64,000 nt of DNA from Euglena gracilis. Taxonomy: Eukaryota; Euglenida; Euglenophyceae; Euglenales. Location: contig CP154956.1 in NCBI GenBank assembly GCA_039621445.1, forward strand, positions 84,006,474-84,070,473, given 5' to 3'. Positions 34,952-44,740 of the stretch are shown here, piece after piece; positions within the stretch are counted from its first letter, which is position 1, and each line of letters begins with the position of its first letter. The position numbers and the translations under genes are program-made. The notes under the pieces are model-generated. The model was not told where the DNA came from. It searched no databases and saw only the letters and a program-made list of their open reading frames with translations.

Positions 34952-35296
34952 TTACATACCGACTTCTATGGATATCAGTGTTGTCCAACACCAATAATTC
35001 ACGTCCTCGTGGGAGGTATAAATGATTGTAAATGATGCAAGAGCTAATAACAAGAGAAAACATTGACAGCAATGAGCAGAAAAGCAGAACTTCTGTTCAA
35101 AAAACTGCTTGAATTTGGCGCCAGTGACAGCTCCCTTCAAAATGTCGTACACAATTGACACAGGTCCTTCAATCAAGAGTGCAACAATAACAGACAGATT
35201 GGCCCCTCTTGTTGAAGGAACCACATTGTACGGCCTGATCCAAGATGGAGCCCATCCAAAACCATGGGCGGAGGAATGGAGATTTTTCGCAACGTC
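34952..35296 (-). pseudogene. Tc1/IS630-type DDE transposase, C-terminal catalytic part
   Basis: After a CCTAG acceptor at 35,297 the minus strand reads DVAKNLHSSAHGFGWAPSWI, then VVPSTRGANLSVIVALLIEG and ILKGAVTGAKFKQFFEQ. This is the GWAP...RG..S.I.A...G....EG..T...F..F pattern of the DDE_3 transposase core. In another frame 34,952-35,000 reads ELLVLDNTDIHRSRYVK, the second catalytic Asp motif (hydrophobic run, DN, then IH). An intron or frame break of about 90 bp separates them. The first Asp and final acidic residue are not found. The N-terminal helix-turn-helix half lies 2.2 kb away on the opposite strand (37,453-37,794). Function would be cut-and-paste transposition with TA targets. This copy looks decayed. 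Confidence 0.7.
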
Positions 35297-35331
35297 CTAG
35301 GAGAATTGGTTTAAAAAACAACAACTAAAAG

Positions 35332-35772
35332 CATATATGGCACAAAGTGGGGCCCCCATACCTGGGGTATGGGGGTGGTATGGGGTATGGGGTATGGGGT
35401 ATGGGGTATGGGGTATGGGGTATGGGGTATGGGGTATGGGGTATGGGGTATGGGGTATGGGGTATGGGGTATGGGGAAAAAGGTGAGAATTATTTTTTTG
35501 CCGGGGGGGTCCGGGGGGGGGGGGCGGGAGCCCCCCCCCGGGCACTCGAACAGTTTCATACGTTGCGCGATTAGCTTGCAAAAGAGGTCCGTGATTAAGA
35601 TGAGGTTTATTTTGGGGGTTATTGGGGTATGGGGTATGGGGTATGGGGTATGGGGTATGGGGTATGGGGTATGGGGTATGGGGTATGGGGTATGGGGTAT
35701 GGGGTATGGGGTATGGGGTATGGGGTATGGGGTATGGGGGTGGTATGGGGGCCCCACTTTGTGCCATGACTC
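35332..35772. mobile_element. TATGGGG-array insertion with exact ACTAAAAG duplication
   Basis: ACTAAAAG is at 35,324-35,331 and 35,773-35,780. Inverted ends share ATGGCACAAAGTGGGGCCCC. Inside each end is an array of TATGGGG units, about 15 and about 16 copies, both in the same orientation. A 145-bp unique core with poly-G separates them. The arrays could form G-quadruplexes on the plus strand. The insertion lies in the region just 5' of the transposase exon. Confidence 0.93.
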
Positions 35773-35866
35773 ACTAAAAGACGTTGGTTACAACCACTTT
35801 CGTCAGCAAAAATGAGGTCACCCTAACTGTCATGACTGTGGTTTTGGTGTGTCCGTGCTGCCTGTA

Positions 35867-36253
35867 AACCCCCCCTCCCACTTATAAACCCCCCCCACTT
35901 ATAAACCACACCCCACTTATAAACCCCCCCCTTGGGCCGACCAACCAAACCGGGACCTATAACCCCCCCCCCCCTGGGGAAACAAAACGAAAGCTGCCGG
36001 GGACGATTTTTTTGCCGCAAACCACCCAAAAACTGATTTTTTTTGGCAATTTTTTGAGACCGACCATCATCAAAAATGCCATTTTTGTCAAGATTTGACG
36101 AAAATTGCCAGTTTGGGTGGGTTTCGGGCGGTCGCATTTTTACCAACCATTCCGGGACCTATAAAAACCCCCACCTATAAACCCCCCCCTTCGGCCGACC
36201 AACCAAACCGGATCCATCAAACCCCGGGGGGTTTATAAGTGGGAGGAGGGGTT
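35867..36253. mobile_element. TA-flanked AACCCCC element with CACTTATAAACC repeats
   Basis: A TA at 35,865 and a TA at 36,254 bound inverted ends AACCCCCCCTCCCACTTATA and GTTTATAAGTGGGAGGAGGG. The motif CACTTATAAACCCCCC is repeated three to four times directly at the left. GGGCCGACCAACCAAACCGG occurs twice (about 35,934 and 36,192). Confidence 0.8.
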
Positions 36254-36475
36254 TAACTGCCGGGTGATGCATACCTGTTTGAAGGGGACCAACCTTCCAC
36301 CATTTAAACAATGTGATGTGCAGATAAATTAGGCGATTGTGGCATAAAAACCTTTCCAGAACTCTGCCGCTGTCGACGGACCGAAATGTGTGTCTACCGA
36401 TATACAACCCACCTGTATCACACGACAATACCAATCTGTCACTCCAGACGTATCAGAAAGCTTGTTAGGACGATA

Positions 36476-36960
36476 ACCCCCCCCAAATATAAGAAACCCG
36501 TTTCTTATATTTGGGTGTCGGCCAATCGGCCCAAAGGGTTTCTTATATTTGGGTGTCGAAGGCAGGCCCCAAGGGTTTCTTATAAATGGAACTTTTTCTT
36601 CCTTCGGTTCCTTCGTGTAATTTATTACATGTGACCGCGGCGTGTAGGATTTTCTTCATGTCTGACGGCTTCTGAGGCGCTGGAGCGTGTTTATGCTGAA
36701 TCGGATCATTCCATCAGTCCAGAAGAGAGTGGTAGAGTGTTATTTCTGACTCTGGGAGTGATGCCAGTGAAACAGAAAAAGTGAAAGAAAAATTCGCAAG
36801 GGATGAAAGGTTTCTCATATATGGTTTAGCATCCAACAGCCTAGGGGTTTCTTATATTCGGGGGTTTCTTATATTTGGGTGTCGGCTGAAAATCGGCCAA
36901 AGGGTTTCTTACATTTGGGGGTTTCTAATAGCGAGGGGTTTCTTATATTTGGGGGGGGGT
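36476..36960. mobile_element. TA-flanked AACCCCC element with TTTCTTATATTTGGG repeats
   Basis: A TA at 36,474 and a TA at 36,961 bound AACCCCCCCCAAATATAAGA and its complement. GGGTTTCTTATATTTGGG recurs about eight times, mainly in one orientation, in two blocks. The 250-bp core is unique. This again shows the terminal motif amplified internally. Confidence 0.82.
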
Positions 36961-37452
36961 TAGTTTGAGACCTTTGTGTTTCCTAACCTGTATCGTGAGG
37001 TGTGAACCTTATATATTGCTGTTTCACCAGCTGCAGTTGGAAGTTCAAAGAAATTTCAAAAAAATGTTGATTTGCACAATTGCGCACATCGACAATGAAA
37101 AAAGCTTGAATACGTGAGTGCCAGCGTTGAAGACCTGGGAGCAAAAATGTCTTTTTTCTGCAATTTTTATTTGCAATAATGCCAAATCTATTTTTTTTTA
37201 CAGTGATATTTGCCTGGATCAGACTTAGCAGAAGGCATGGAGTAGAAGGAGCTTCCTCAGTTGCAGGCGCCAGGTAGGGATCCCGTCGATTCCCCCCCTC
37301 TTGGGCTTCATGTGCGGGGAAAACTCTGCACAAAGTTGTTGTTTTTTCTTCTTCTGCTGCCATCTTGAGAAGATGTCGACCGTTTTCTTTCAAAATTTAC
37401 AGGGGTGCTGTAGATTAGTTGCTGAATTCAATGAAATTGGTTCTTTTGCTGA

Positions 37453-37794
37453 ATGTCATGGTCTCGAACCACATGGAAGGCGGAGGAAATATTTTTGCCT
37501 CTTGCACAGGAAGATAGAAGTGCATGCATTTCCATTTCTTTTGTTCTAACGAAATTCCATGTTTGCAAAATACTCCACCAGGATCACAATTTGACAATTC
37601 AAGGCGTCTGCGACACACAGCAGCATGAACATGTTCGTGTCAGTAGAGAAACTGTCCGACGTTCATTCTACAGAATGGGTTGGACCTGCAAAAAAGCGTC
37701 AAAGCAGCCTCACGCCTGCAACACCATTGAAACAAAGAGAATCTGCAAAGTATTTGCAGAAGCTTTGCGCAGTTTGAAAATGCGGATGGAACAA
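37453..37794 (+). pseudogene. Tc1/IS630-type transposase, N-terminal helix-turn-helix part
   Basis: The plus strand reads HQDHNLTIQGVCDTQQHEH, VRVSRETVRRSFYRMGWTCK and a basic continuation, then FAEALRSLKMRMEQ. This is the arrangement of the second DNA-binding helix-turn-helix (T...V.....VSR.TVRR...R.GW..KK) followed by the linker to the catalytic core in Tc1/IS630 transposases. The exon ends at ACAA|GTGAGG, a consensus donor, and the next 150 bp carry TGCGCA palindromes. No catalytic core follows on this strand. The core-like part lies on the other strand at 34,952-35,296. An overlapping upstream frame may hold the first helix-turn-helix, implying a frameshift. Confidence 0.6.
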
Positions 37795-38123
37795 GTGAGG
37801 GTCGATGTGCGCATTTGCGCCCATGTATTTTGCATAAATGGTTGGTGTGCGCATTTGCGCACATTGACCATCTATGGATTTCAAGATGGTTGATGCGCGC
37901 AAATGCGCACACCAACCGCATACAAATACATAAGTGGTTGATGTGCGCAAGTGGGGGGGGGGTTAACCTTCCAGATGCCTCAGCCGGGAATCGTTCCATT
38001 CTGACCACAATGATGCCACATTTTTCCCTCAGAAAACATGCAACACACCAGTGTTTGCGTACAATATCACTTCGGCGCCGGTGAGCCAACAGTGGCCTAT
38101 TTTCAAAGGAATGTGCCTGGGCA

Positions 38124-38231
38124 CAGGCCGAAATCTGACCCCCCCGGGGGGGGTAGTGCCTGCCTGGGCAGGCACTCAAAGGCACTCCGGACCCCCCCCT
38201 CCCCCCTGGGGTTGGTAAAAAAAACAGCCTG
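38124..38231. mobile_element. 108-bp CA...TG insertion
   Basis: CAGGC begins at 38,124 and GCCTG ends at 38,231. The flanking octamers CCTGGGCA and CCTGGGAA share 6 of 8 positions. The interior has poly-C/poly-G and the palindrome TGCCTGCCTGGGCAGGCA. Confidence 0.6.
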
Positions 38232-38799
38232 CCTGGGAATTGCGTGTTTTTTTGCTGTATTTTGAGGTTGGAATGCCATGAAAACCCCCGCACCTATCCC
38301 CCCAAAGTGAAAAAACACCGACAAAAAACCAAAACCCCAGTGCCGCCTCCCCCTTTTTGTGCGATGCGACTCTCCCCACCGGCTGTTGGCGGCCCCTGGC
38401 TGGCTCACTGCGGGGGCCTCAGACTTGTGTGTTTGGATGTATGCCGGAGCGCGGTGAACAAGGATGGGGGGTCAGGATGGGTCCAATCGCGTCGCAGGTG
38501 AGGGACGCAGAATGGAAGGCGCGCTTGGGGATTTTTTGAAGGCCCGTGCGGCGTGACGGGAAAGTGGTTTGAAGGGAAGGAAAGGGTCGCGAGTCCCCAC
38601 CGAACTTGCAGCGGGGATGTGTCCGGCCAAATTGCATCGGACTTTGCTCTGAAAACAGACAGAAATGTCGGAAATGTCAGAAATCGAAAAAACACGTGTA
38701 TCAAGAACCAGGTGCGAATTTTTTAAAAAAAAGAGGTTTGCGAAAATGCGCACGTGGTCGGCGTGACACACTATGACGGCCTTGTGGATGCTCAAATGC

Positions 38800-39300
38800 G
38801 ATCACCCATTATCACCTGATGTGAACACATCATGACGACCCCAACACCACCTGCAATGGCTCCTTCAAGCCCTTGCCCAAGCGGCGCCGTTGCACGTGTG
38901 CCGCGACGTGCTGGCGGTGGGCCACCTAGTAGTGGAGGTCTACGGTCTCCACATGGACCTGGACCTGTCACTGATGGACCTGGACCTGTCACTGGGTCAG
39001 AATCGGCCCTTAAAAAAGCCTCATGGAGGAGGAGAGCGTGTGGCAGCTGAGTAAGTTGCACACGGCCCTCGAAAACCGCTGCCCCCTGGCTCACGTTTTG
39101 CTGCAAAAGTCTCTGTCTGAAATTTTGCTAGCGTAGTCGGTGTGCATGCGCACGTCGTAATGGTATGTGCATTTTGCACTCCTTTGACGTCCATCTTTAC
39201 GCACGTGGTCGGTGTTGAGTCGCAGTACTTTCGCGCAACCCAACCGGATGTGAAAAAATAAAATACTCTTTCCCTCCAAAACAGTGAGCTTTGTGGCCAC
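38800..39300. other. Short open frames, tandem 21-bp duplication
   Basis: CTGATGGACCTGGACCTGTCA is nearly repeated in tandem at about 38,955-38,998. Frames are open on both strands but nothing is recognised. A degraded TGCGCACGT motif lies near 38,748 and another at 39,148. Confidence 0.3.
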
Positions 39301-39419
39301 ATTTAAGGAGCTCCCATTTTCCATTGTTTCCATTGACCCGCAGCATGCCCACCCCCCCTCCAGTCTACCGTCCCGGATGTGAGGGATAACATGGCCAGTC
39401 GCTGCTCGGGGGGGGGGGG

Positions 39420-39458
39420 GAACGCAAATGTTTTTTTTTCGATTTTGCCAAAATTTGC

Positions 39459-39503
<45 letters not shown>

Positions 39504-39560
39504 CGTTTTTTTTTCCTCTTTTTTTTTTTTTCCTTTTTTTTGTGTGTGTTTTGTTTCCGG
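39420..39560. repeat. Long poly-T tract
   Basis: About 45 consecutive T follow TTGCG at 39,459, then mixed T/C to 39,545. A poly-G run lies at 39,410-39,420. Confidence 0.9.
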
Positions 39561-39789
39561 CGATTTTTGGGATTTTTGCAGGAAAGTTTGTTTTATGAAA
39601 AATTCCTTGGTTTGGCCCGATTTTTTCCCGACAATGATTTTTTTTGTCATCTTTGCATTTTTTGGTCAACAGTATGCAAAATGGAAAATTTTCATTTGCG
39701 GAGCCGAAAATTTTTCTAAGTCCTCTCCAGTGGAAAACTGCACATCCCGGGGACGATTTCTCCTTTTTCCCACCGCCTTCCCTGGGAGC

Positions 39790-39945
39790 ACCCCATATTT
39801 TAGCCGGGTCCTGACCCCCCGGGGGGGGGGGGTGAGTGAGCCTTGGAGTGCCTGCCTGGGCAGACACTCCAAGGCACTCCAAATGCGCCCCCCCCCCCCG
39901 GGGGGGGCAGGGCACTTGGCCGAAAGTGCCCTAGCACAGACCCCG
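39790..39945. mobile_element. Small G-tract insertion, ends unclear
   Basis: GGAGTGCCTGCCTGGGCAGACACTCC is a palindrome inside paired poly-G and poly-C runs. A similar AGTGCCTGCCCAGGCA occurs at 32,134 and 38,155. Target duplication not determined. Confidence 0.4.
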
Positions 39946-40156
39946 GCGACTCAGGGTTGTCAGTCAAAGCATCTCTCACGGAAAAACTCCTTTCACTTCG
40001 TTTTGTTGGACAGCATGTGGACAGTGGCTAGGCACACTGTGCCTAGGGTCAGTCCAGGAGTAGTGCCAGATTCCAAAGGGGGTTTCGGGTGGGGGGGACC
40101 GCAGAAATATTCCACACAAACACAAACGCATGAAAATATGCACTACAAAACACATA

Positions 40157-40553
40157 CCATGCCCCCCCCCTTACTGTTCCCGTCCCGTGGCCCCCTTTTG
40201 GGTCCCAGGGCACAGTAAGGGGGGGGGAACAGTTAGGGGGGGGGACAATCCCCCCCCCTTACTGTTCCCATGGGCCATCAACCAACCAACCAAATTAGAC
40301 CCAAAAGGCGACCTAAAATGCCAAAATGAAGCTTTTTTGGTTTACATGCTTGAAAATTGCACCTCCACAACATTCATTTTGGCATTAGGTTGGATTTTGG
40401 TGGGATGGAAAGCACCTAAAACCGACCCAAAAAATCCCCTTTTTACCTTGTGTTCCAAGAATCCTTTACAAAAAGTGCTATGACACTGTACTGTTCCCGT
40501 CCCCCCAATGGGAACAGTAAGGGGGGGGGAACAGTAAAGGGGGGGGGGCATGG
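40157..40553. mobile_element. TA-flanked element with TTACTGTTCCC repeats
   Basis: Inverted ends CCATGCCCCCCCCCTTACTG and GGGAACAGTAAAGGGGG lie between a TA at 40,155 and a TA at 40,554. CCCTTACTGTTCCC or its complement recurs about six times near the ends. The flanks beyond TA (AAAACACA and AAATACAG) also resemble each other, so a longer duplication is possible. Confidence 0.75.
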
Positions 40554-40639
40554 TAAAATACAGTTTGGTGAAGCAGAAATCGGTGCAAATGTCTTGTGCA
40601 TTGCAATTGCATAATGCTCCTTTCATGTTGAACACGTCA

Positions 40640-41170
40640 CAGAGATTTACAAAGAAAACAAAAGAGCTCGGCGGCCAGAATTCTGGGCCGGGGGCCAAAT
40701 ACGTTGTGGGCCTAGGGCCAAAATTTTGGGGTTGGGGGCCAAAAATTTGGGTATTTGGGCCAAAATTGAGGGCGATTACCTCCCCCCCCCAAATTGGGGC
40801 GATTAGCTGCAAACAATGGGGGTACACAATGGGGGGGGGGGTTTGGGTTTCCTATGGTATTTTTCAGAGAAAAAGAAAAAATTGTTTTCTTGAGAAAGTC
40901 ATTGATTGGGGGACACACCAGCACAGCATTTTTCAATGTAAACAATGTTTTGACATTGAAGAGAGTAACTTGGGTCTCAATGTCTTCTTCAAGGTCAGGG
41001 AAGCCTGTGACAGATGATACACCTTGACACTCACCATCACCCCCACATCCCCCACATCCCCATATCCTGGATGATGGACTTCGTTCGCTTAAGGCGAACC
41101 CAGAAATTCTGGCCTGCCCAAAAAACTCATGTTCCCAAGTCCCCCAAAAGCCACGAAATTTCATCCTCAA
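40640..41170. other. Tandem GGGCCAAAATTTGGG-like units and spacer
   Basis: Between 40,680 and 40,775 units of roughly 27-30 bp on GGGCCAAAA...TTGGG repeat four times. No gene is seen to 41,170. Confidence 0.45.
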
Positions 41171-41174
41171 TCTG

Positions 41175-41440
41175 TTGTTTTTTTTGGGGGGGGGATGTAT
41201 TATTATAATTATTTTTTAAAACAAGCCAAAAAAACAAAGGCAATTTTGGTTGATCGCAAGGTTGAACCTGATATCAGTCAAAATGACTCAAAATCCAGTA
41301 ATTTTGGTTGCACTCCCCCCAAAGAGAAAATCAGCATTTTTGCCATTTTTTTTTGTTTGAAACCATTCCAAATCTCGTCCTTGCGTTGTCCAAGCGCAGG
41401 GGTAAAAAACTGAAATAAAAGAAAAATTTTGCCCCATACC
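41175..41440. repeat. Relative of the 41.7-kb insertion
   Basis: TTGATCGCAAGGTTGAACC, a CAAATGACT-like block and TTGAAACCATTCCAAA recur in order at 41,795-41,910 inside the next element. This is probably a second, older insertion of the same family. Confidence 0.5.
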
Positions 41441-42230
41441 CATAGCAATGGCACTATTTCTTGCACAGTACCGAGGGAAAGGAGCAAGCACCAAAGGCAC
41501 GATACCACTATGTTGACCCGGGAGGGCCCTTCCTTGTACAAGGCCACCAGAGCGTTGGCCATTGCCACCCCAAAGCGCACTGTCAACAGGTGGACGTTGC
41601 TAAGGTGTGTTGGCAGCCTCAAGGACAGCCAAAAATTGGGCTGGTGGGGGGTAGGGACAGCGCACTGTTCACATCATAGCTGGCGTTTTTTTTGTTTTTT
41701 TTAAAAAAACGTTTTTTTGTTTTTTATTAAAAAAAACGGGCAAAAAAAACGGCAAAAAAAACAAAGGGGAAAATGATGGTCCAAATTTTGCCTTTGATCG
41801 CAAGGGTGAACCAATCTTAGCTCAAATGACTTGAAAACCAATACTTTTGGTTGTCTTCAACAAGAATGGTCAAAATAGGGCATTTTTCTGCCATTTTGGC
41901 TTGAAACCATTCCAAACTAACTTGAAACATCCCAAATTTGGTGTCTTTCTCTGACCGGGGATGGGCAAAAAAAAGCTAAAATTAAAGGTAAAAATTTTTT
42001 TGCCCTGGACCCTCAATGGCGTTTTTTTTATTTTTTTTAAAAAAAACATGTTTTTTTTAAAAAAAACGTGTTTCTTTTGACTTCGTTTTAAACGAAGTGC
42101 CAGCTATGGTTCACATGGTGCCAACCTGGCCATGGTACACAAAGAAACCTTCGGGAAAAATCACATGGCAGATCCTGATTTCCCAGAACCTTCTGAGCGA
42201 AAAAATTGTCTCTGCCTAGTCCCTGACGCT
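41440..42230 (+). CDS. Candidate exon interrupted by a 434-bp insertion
   Basis: A plus frame (TREGPSLYKATRALAIATPK, RWTLLRCVGSLKDSQKLGWW) reaches the left copy of the GTTCACAT duplication at 41,667. Beyond the insertion, reading on from 42,117 in the frame that excision would give yields about 35 more codons (NLAMVHKETFGKNHMADPD) without a stop. A TTCTTGCACAG acceptor lies at 41,470. The continuity across the insertion suggests the site was coding before insertion, but two other frames are partly open too, and no domain is recognised. Confidence 0.35.
41675..42108. mobile_element. 434-bp CA...TG insertion with exact GTTCACAT duplication
   Basis: GTTCACAT is at 41,667-41,674 and 42,109-42,116. 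The inverted ends CATAGCTGGC are perfect. Inside, both ends carry T-run/A-run palindromes (TTTTTTTTAAAAAAAC). The core is AT-rich with ATCGCAAGGGTGAACC. There is no coding capacity. Confidence 0.93.
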
Positions 42231-42240
42231 TCCAGAACAT

Positions 42241-42916
42241 GCTTGTGCTTACCAACCGGGGGGGGAGGGGGGGTGCTATAGGGTGCCTGCCCCTAGCAGG
42301 CACCCCCCCCCCCGGGGGGGATAGGGGTCCGGGGGGGACCCAGAAAATTTTCATTGAAAATGGCGAGCTGGGTTAGCCAGGCTAGCCAGGCCAGCAGCAC
42401 CCCAAACACACTGGAGGACACCTCCCACTCCAAAGTGTTCTCAAAGAAAAAGAAAATGTGTTCTCACACCCGGTTCAGTCCTGAACCCAGGGGCCTGACC
42501 TCATTTTGGGCTGACGCCCAAACCGCAGTCTCTGGCCCCGGGTTCACGAGCGAACTGGGGTCAGGGACCCAGAATCCAGATTTTCGACACGGAATCCAAA
42601 ATCCTGAATTTTGGCGACTGGGATTGTATCTGTGTCTGTTTCAACTGCTCAAGTGTGAGCTCAGCAGGCGACCATCAATGTCAACCAAATCTGACCTTCA
42701 AAATTGCTTGGAAATTTTGGTACCCTGGGGTTCTGCTTACAGGCTTGTGCTTAGTCGGGTGCCTACCCCACGGGGGGGGGTGCTAGGGGCAGGCACCCCA
42801 TTGCACCCGATCCGACCCCCCCCCGGGGGGGGGTAGGGTTTTGGGGGGTGCCTGCCCCTAGCAGGCACCCCCCTCCAACCCCGGCGCCTTCGGCGCCGGG
42901 GGCCCGCCAAGCAAGC
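42241..42916. mobile_element. Two rearranged halves of the 21.3-kb element family
   Basis: 42,241-42,360 matches the left half of 21,341-21,625 (CATGCTTGTGCTTACC, CCCCTAGCAGGCAC, AGAAAATTTTCATTG). 42,734-42,916 matches its right half, but in inverted orientation. That half starts CAGGCTTGTGCTTAGTC and ends CAAGCCTG, with GGCGCCTTCGGCGCC near its end. The 373 bp between them is unique, with a weak open plus frame. Confidence 0.65.
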
Positions 42917-42989
42917 CTGCTCCTCATTGATTGGTCCAGCAAAAAAATTTTGGCGTATGAAGCCGAAATTTTTGAAGAAAATGTTTAAA

Positions 42990-43430
42990 TGGCGTAAAAA
43001 TGGTGGGTTTTTTGGGTTTTTTGGGTTTTTTTCGGGTGGATCCCCAAAGTCAAAGAATTTGGGCAACTCTAAATAATTATCTAACCCAAAAGGGAACAGA
43101 AGGAAAAGTAAATCAAATTCCTGACATCCAAAATGCAAAGGGGGTGGGGACTCAGGCTGGACCAGGTTTTGGAGGCGGGTCATAAAAGGGAACCATGAAA
43201 GTGAGGCTCTCAAGGGTACCATCCCCCTCCCCAATCACCGGCCCACAACAGTCTGACACAGGCAAGATCGCGGGGGGGGGTCAACAAATTTCATTCAGTC
43301 CGCTCTTGGCCCAGACCCTTGGCCAGGAACGGGACAAGGTCGGGGGGGGGGGGATGGTGGGTTGGAAAATGAAACAAAAAAAAACCTGTTGGTTTCAAGA
43401 CATTGAAATATTATGTTGGTCAATTTGCAA
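42990..43430. other. Spacer, no gene
   Basis: A TTTTTTGGG repeat at 43,006-43,035 and poly-G runs at 43,272 and 43,341 are the only features. Confidence 0.4.
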
Positions 43431-43439
43431 GACAACAAA

Positions 43440-43800
43440 AAGCAAAACATGTGTGAAGGCCCAGACAAAATTGTTTTTTAGAAAAACGACCGGCACTAAC
43501 GGTTTCTGATACGAAAACTGTGTCCAGAACGCCGGTTCGGGCGCGAAGCCGTGTTCCAGAACGCCGGTTCGGGCGGCAGCCCGAACCGGCGTTCTGGAAC
43601 ACGGCTTCACGCCCGAACCGGCGTTCTGGACACAGTTGTTGAAACCGTGCTCTGGCTTCACGCCCGAACCGGCGTTCAAGGAATAAAGGCCAATTTCGCC
43701 CTAAATACCCAGTCTGAACATTTTTGGGCATTTTTGGGATCCTTTGGGCTCATGGCCATGTCGATCTGCCGATTGAAGTTTTCATCCGTCTGATGCCAGG
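43440..43800. mobile_element. GAACGCCGGTTCGGGCG palindromic element, copy 1
   Basis: The 17-nt module GAACGCCGGTTCGGGCG or its complement occurs five times between 43,529 and 43,680. The inner pair forms a near-perfect palindrome centred at about 43,577. The right part (AAGGCCAATTTCGCCC, then GTTACCCATCAATCGAAAGG) matches 47,650-47,775. Confidence 0.7.
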
Positions 43801-43814
43801 TTACCCATCAATCG

Positions 43815-44310
43815 AAAGGTTTTTTTTTTCAGAATTACGATTTGGTAATTTTTTTTGGTTGGACCACCCCTAGGTTTTTTCAGAATCACGGTTGGGAAAT
43901 TTTGGCTGGACCCCCCCCCCGATTTTTTCAGATTTGCAATGCCGAATTTTCGGTTGGACCCCGCTGGTTTTTTTTTCCAGAATTATGGTTGGGATTTGAT
44001 CCCCCCTTTTTTCAGAATTCCGGTTCAGAAATTTTGGCTGGGTTTCTTCACAAACACGGTTAAAAAAAAAATTGGCTGGAGCCCCCCCTAGGGTTTTTCA
44101 GAAGTATGGTTGGGAAATTTTGGATGGACTCCCCCCCCGGGAATTTTTAAAAATTGTTTGGAAATGTTAATTACAGTTGGGAAATTTTGGCCCCCCTGGG
44201 TGTTTTCAAAATTGGTTGGACCCTCCCCTGGGTTTTTCAGAATTATGGTTAGGAAATTTTAGCTGGACCCCTTGGGTTTTTTCAGAATTACGATTTTTGG
44301 ACCCTTTTCG
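43815..44310. repeat. Degenerate minisatellite, TTCAGAATTACGG...GGCTGGACC
   Basis: About ten units of 40-65 bp repeat TTTTTCAGAATTANGGTTGG, then GAAATTTTGGCTGGACCCCC. Each unit ends in a poly-C and T run. Confidence 0.8.
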
Positions 44311-44339
44311 CAAATTCCAAAATCCACTGTTCACCTGCA

Positions 44340-44740
44340 TGTTGCCCCTTGATCGATAACCCTTCTCAAGGGTTTTAGATGGCCTTAGATTTCAGCCCTG
44401 CTGCATGGTATTCTATTTCAGAAAATCCCCAGATTTGGCCAAATGGAAATTGTTGCACAAAATACCCCAATTTCTGGCCAAATACCCCCCAAAAAGTGCT
44501 CAGATATGATTGCCTCATGTCTACAAACCATTTTGGACACTTTTTGGCACTTTTCATTTTCGGTCCCCAGGACGCCGTTTTCCCGCCCGAACCGGCGTTC
44601 TGGACACCGGTTCGGCGCAGAAATTTCTGCGCCGAACCGGCGTCCAGAACGCCGGTTCGGGCGTGAAGCCAGAGCCCCAATACACGGTTTCAATAGGGTG
44701 CTGGCTGGCACACTACGTGTGTGGCCAGCACCCTTGCTGA
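44340..44740. mobile_element. GAACGCCGGTTCGGGCG element, copy 2
   Basis: Modules occur at about 44,585-44,665 around the palindrome GGCGCAGAAATTTCTGCGCC. A second hairpin follows at 44,697-44,733 (GTGCTGGCTGGCACAC, a short spacer and its complement). Confidence 0.65.

Larger units (their letters stand above)
37060..38420. repeat. Rearranged fragments of the 1.9-kb TGCGCA family
   Basis: At 37,075-37,110 a TTGCGCACATCGAC-type stretch leading to AAAAAAGCTT matches the right end of the 14.3-kb element. Palindromes GTGCGCATTTGCGCAC recur at about 37,805, 37,847, 37,895 and 37,940. The block at 38,230-38,350 (CCTGGGAATTGCG, ACCTATCCCCCCAAAGTG) matches 14,465-14,570. The order differs from the intact copies, so this is a broken third copy. 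Confidence 0.6.

Noticed and set aside
35370-35476. Telomeric repeat
   Set aside because: TATGGGG resembles some telomere units, but the two internal arrays sit between inverted ends with an exact 8-bp duplication, so this is an insertion and not a chromosome end.
35370-35745. CRISPR-like repeat array
   Set aside because: The TATGGGG units are contiguous without spacers, and the context is eukaryotic.
35297-35815. Frames of about 150 codons made of YPIPHTP or GYGVWGM repeats
   Set aside because: They are translations of the TATGGGG arrays in a transposable element, with no independent coding evidence.
39091-40218. Frames of more than 270 codons on both strands
   Set aside because: They cross the poly-T tract and a G-tract insertion. 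Long runs of Phe or Lys show they are repeat translations.
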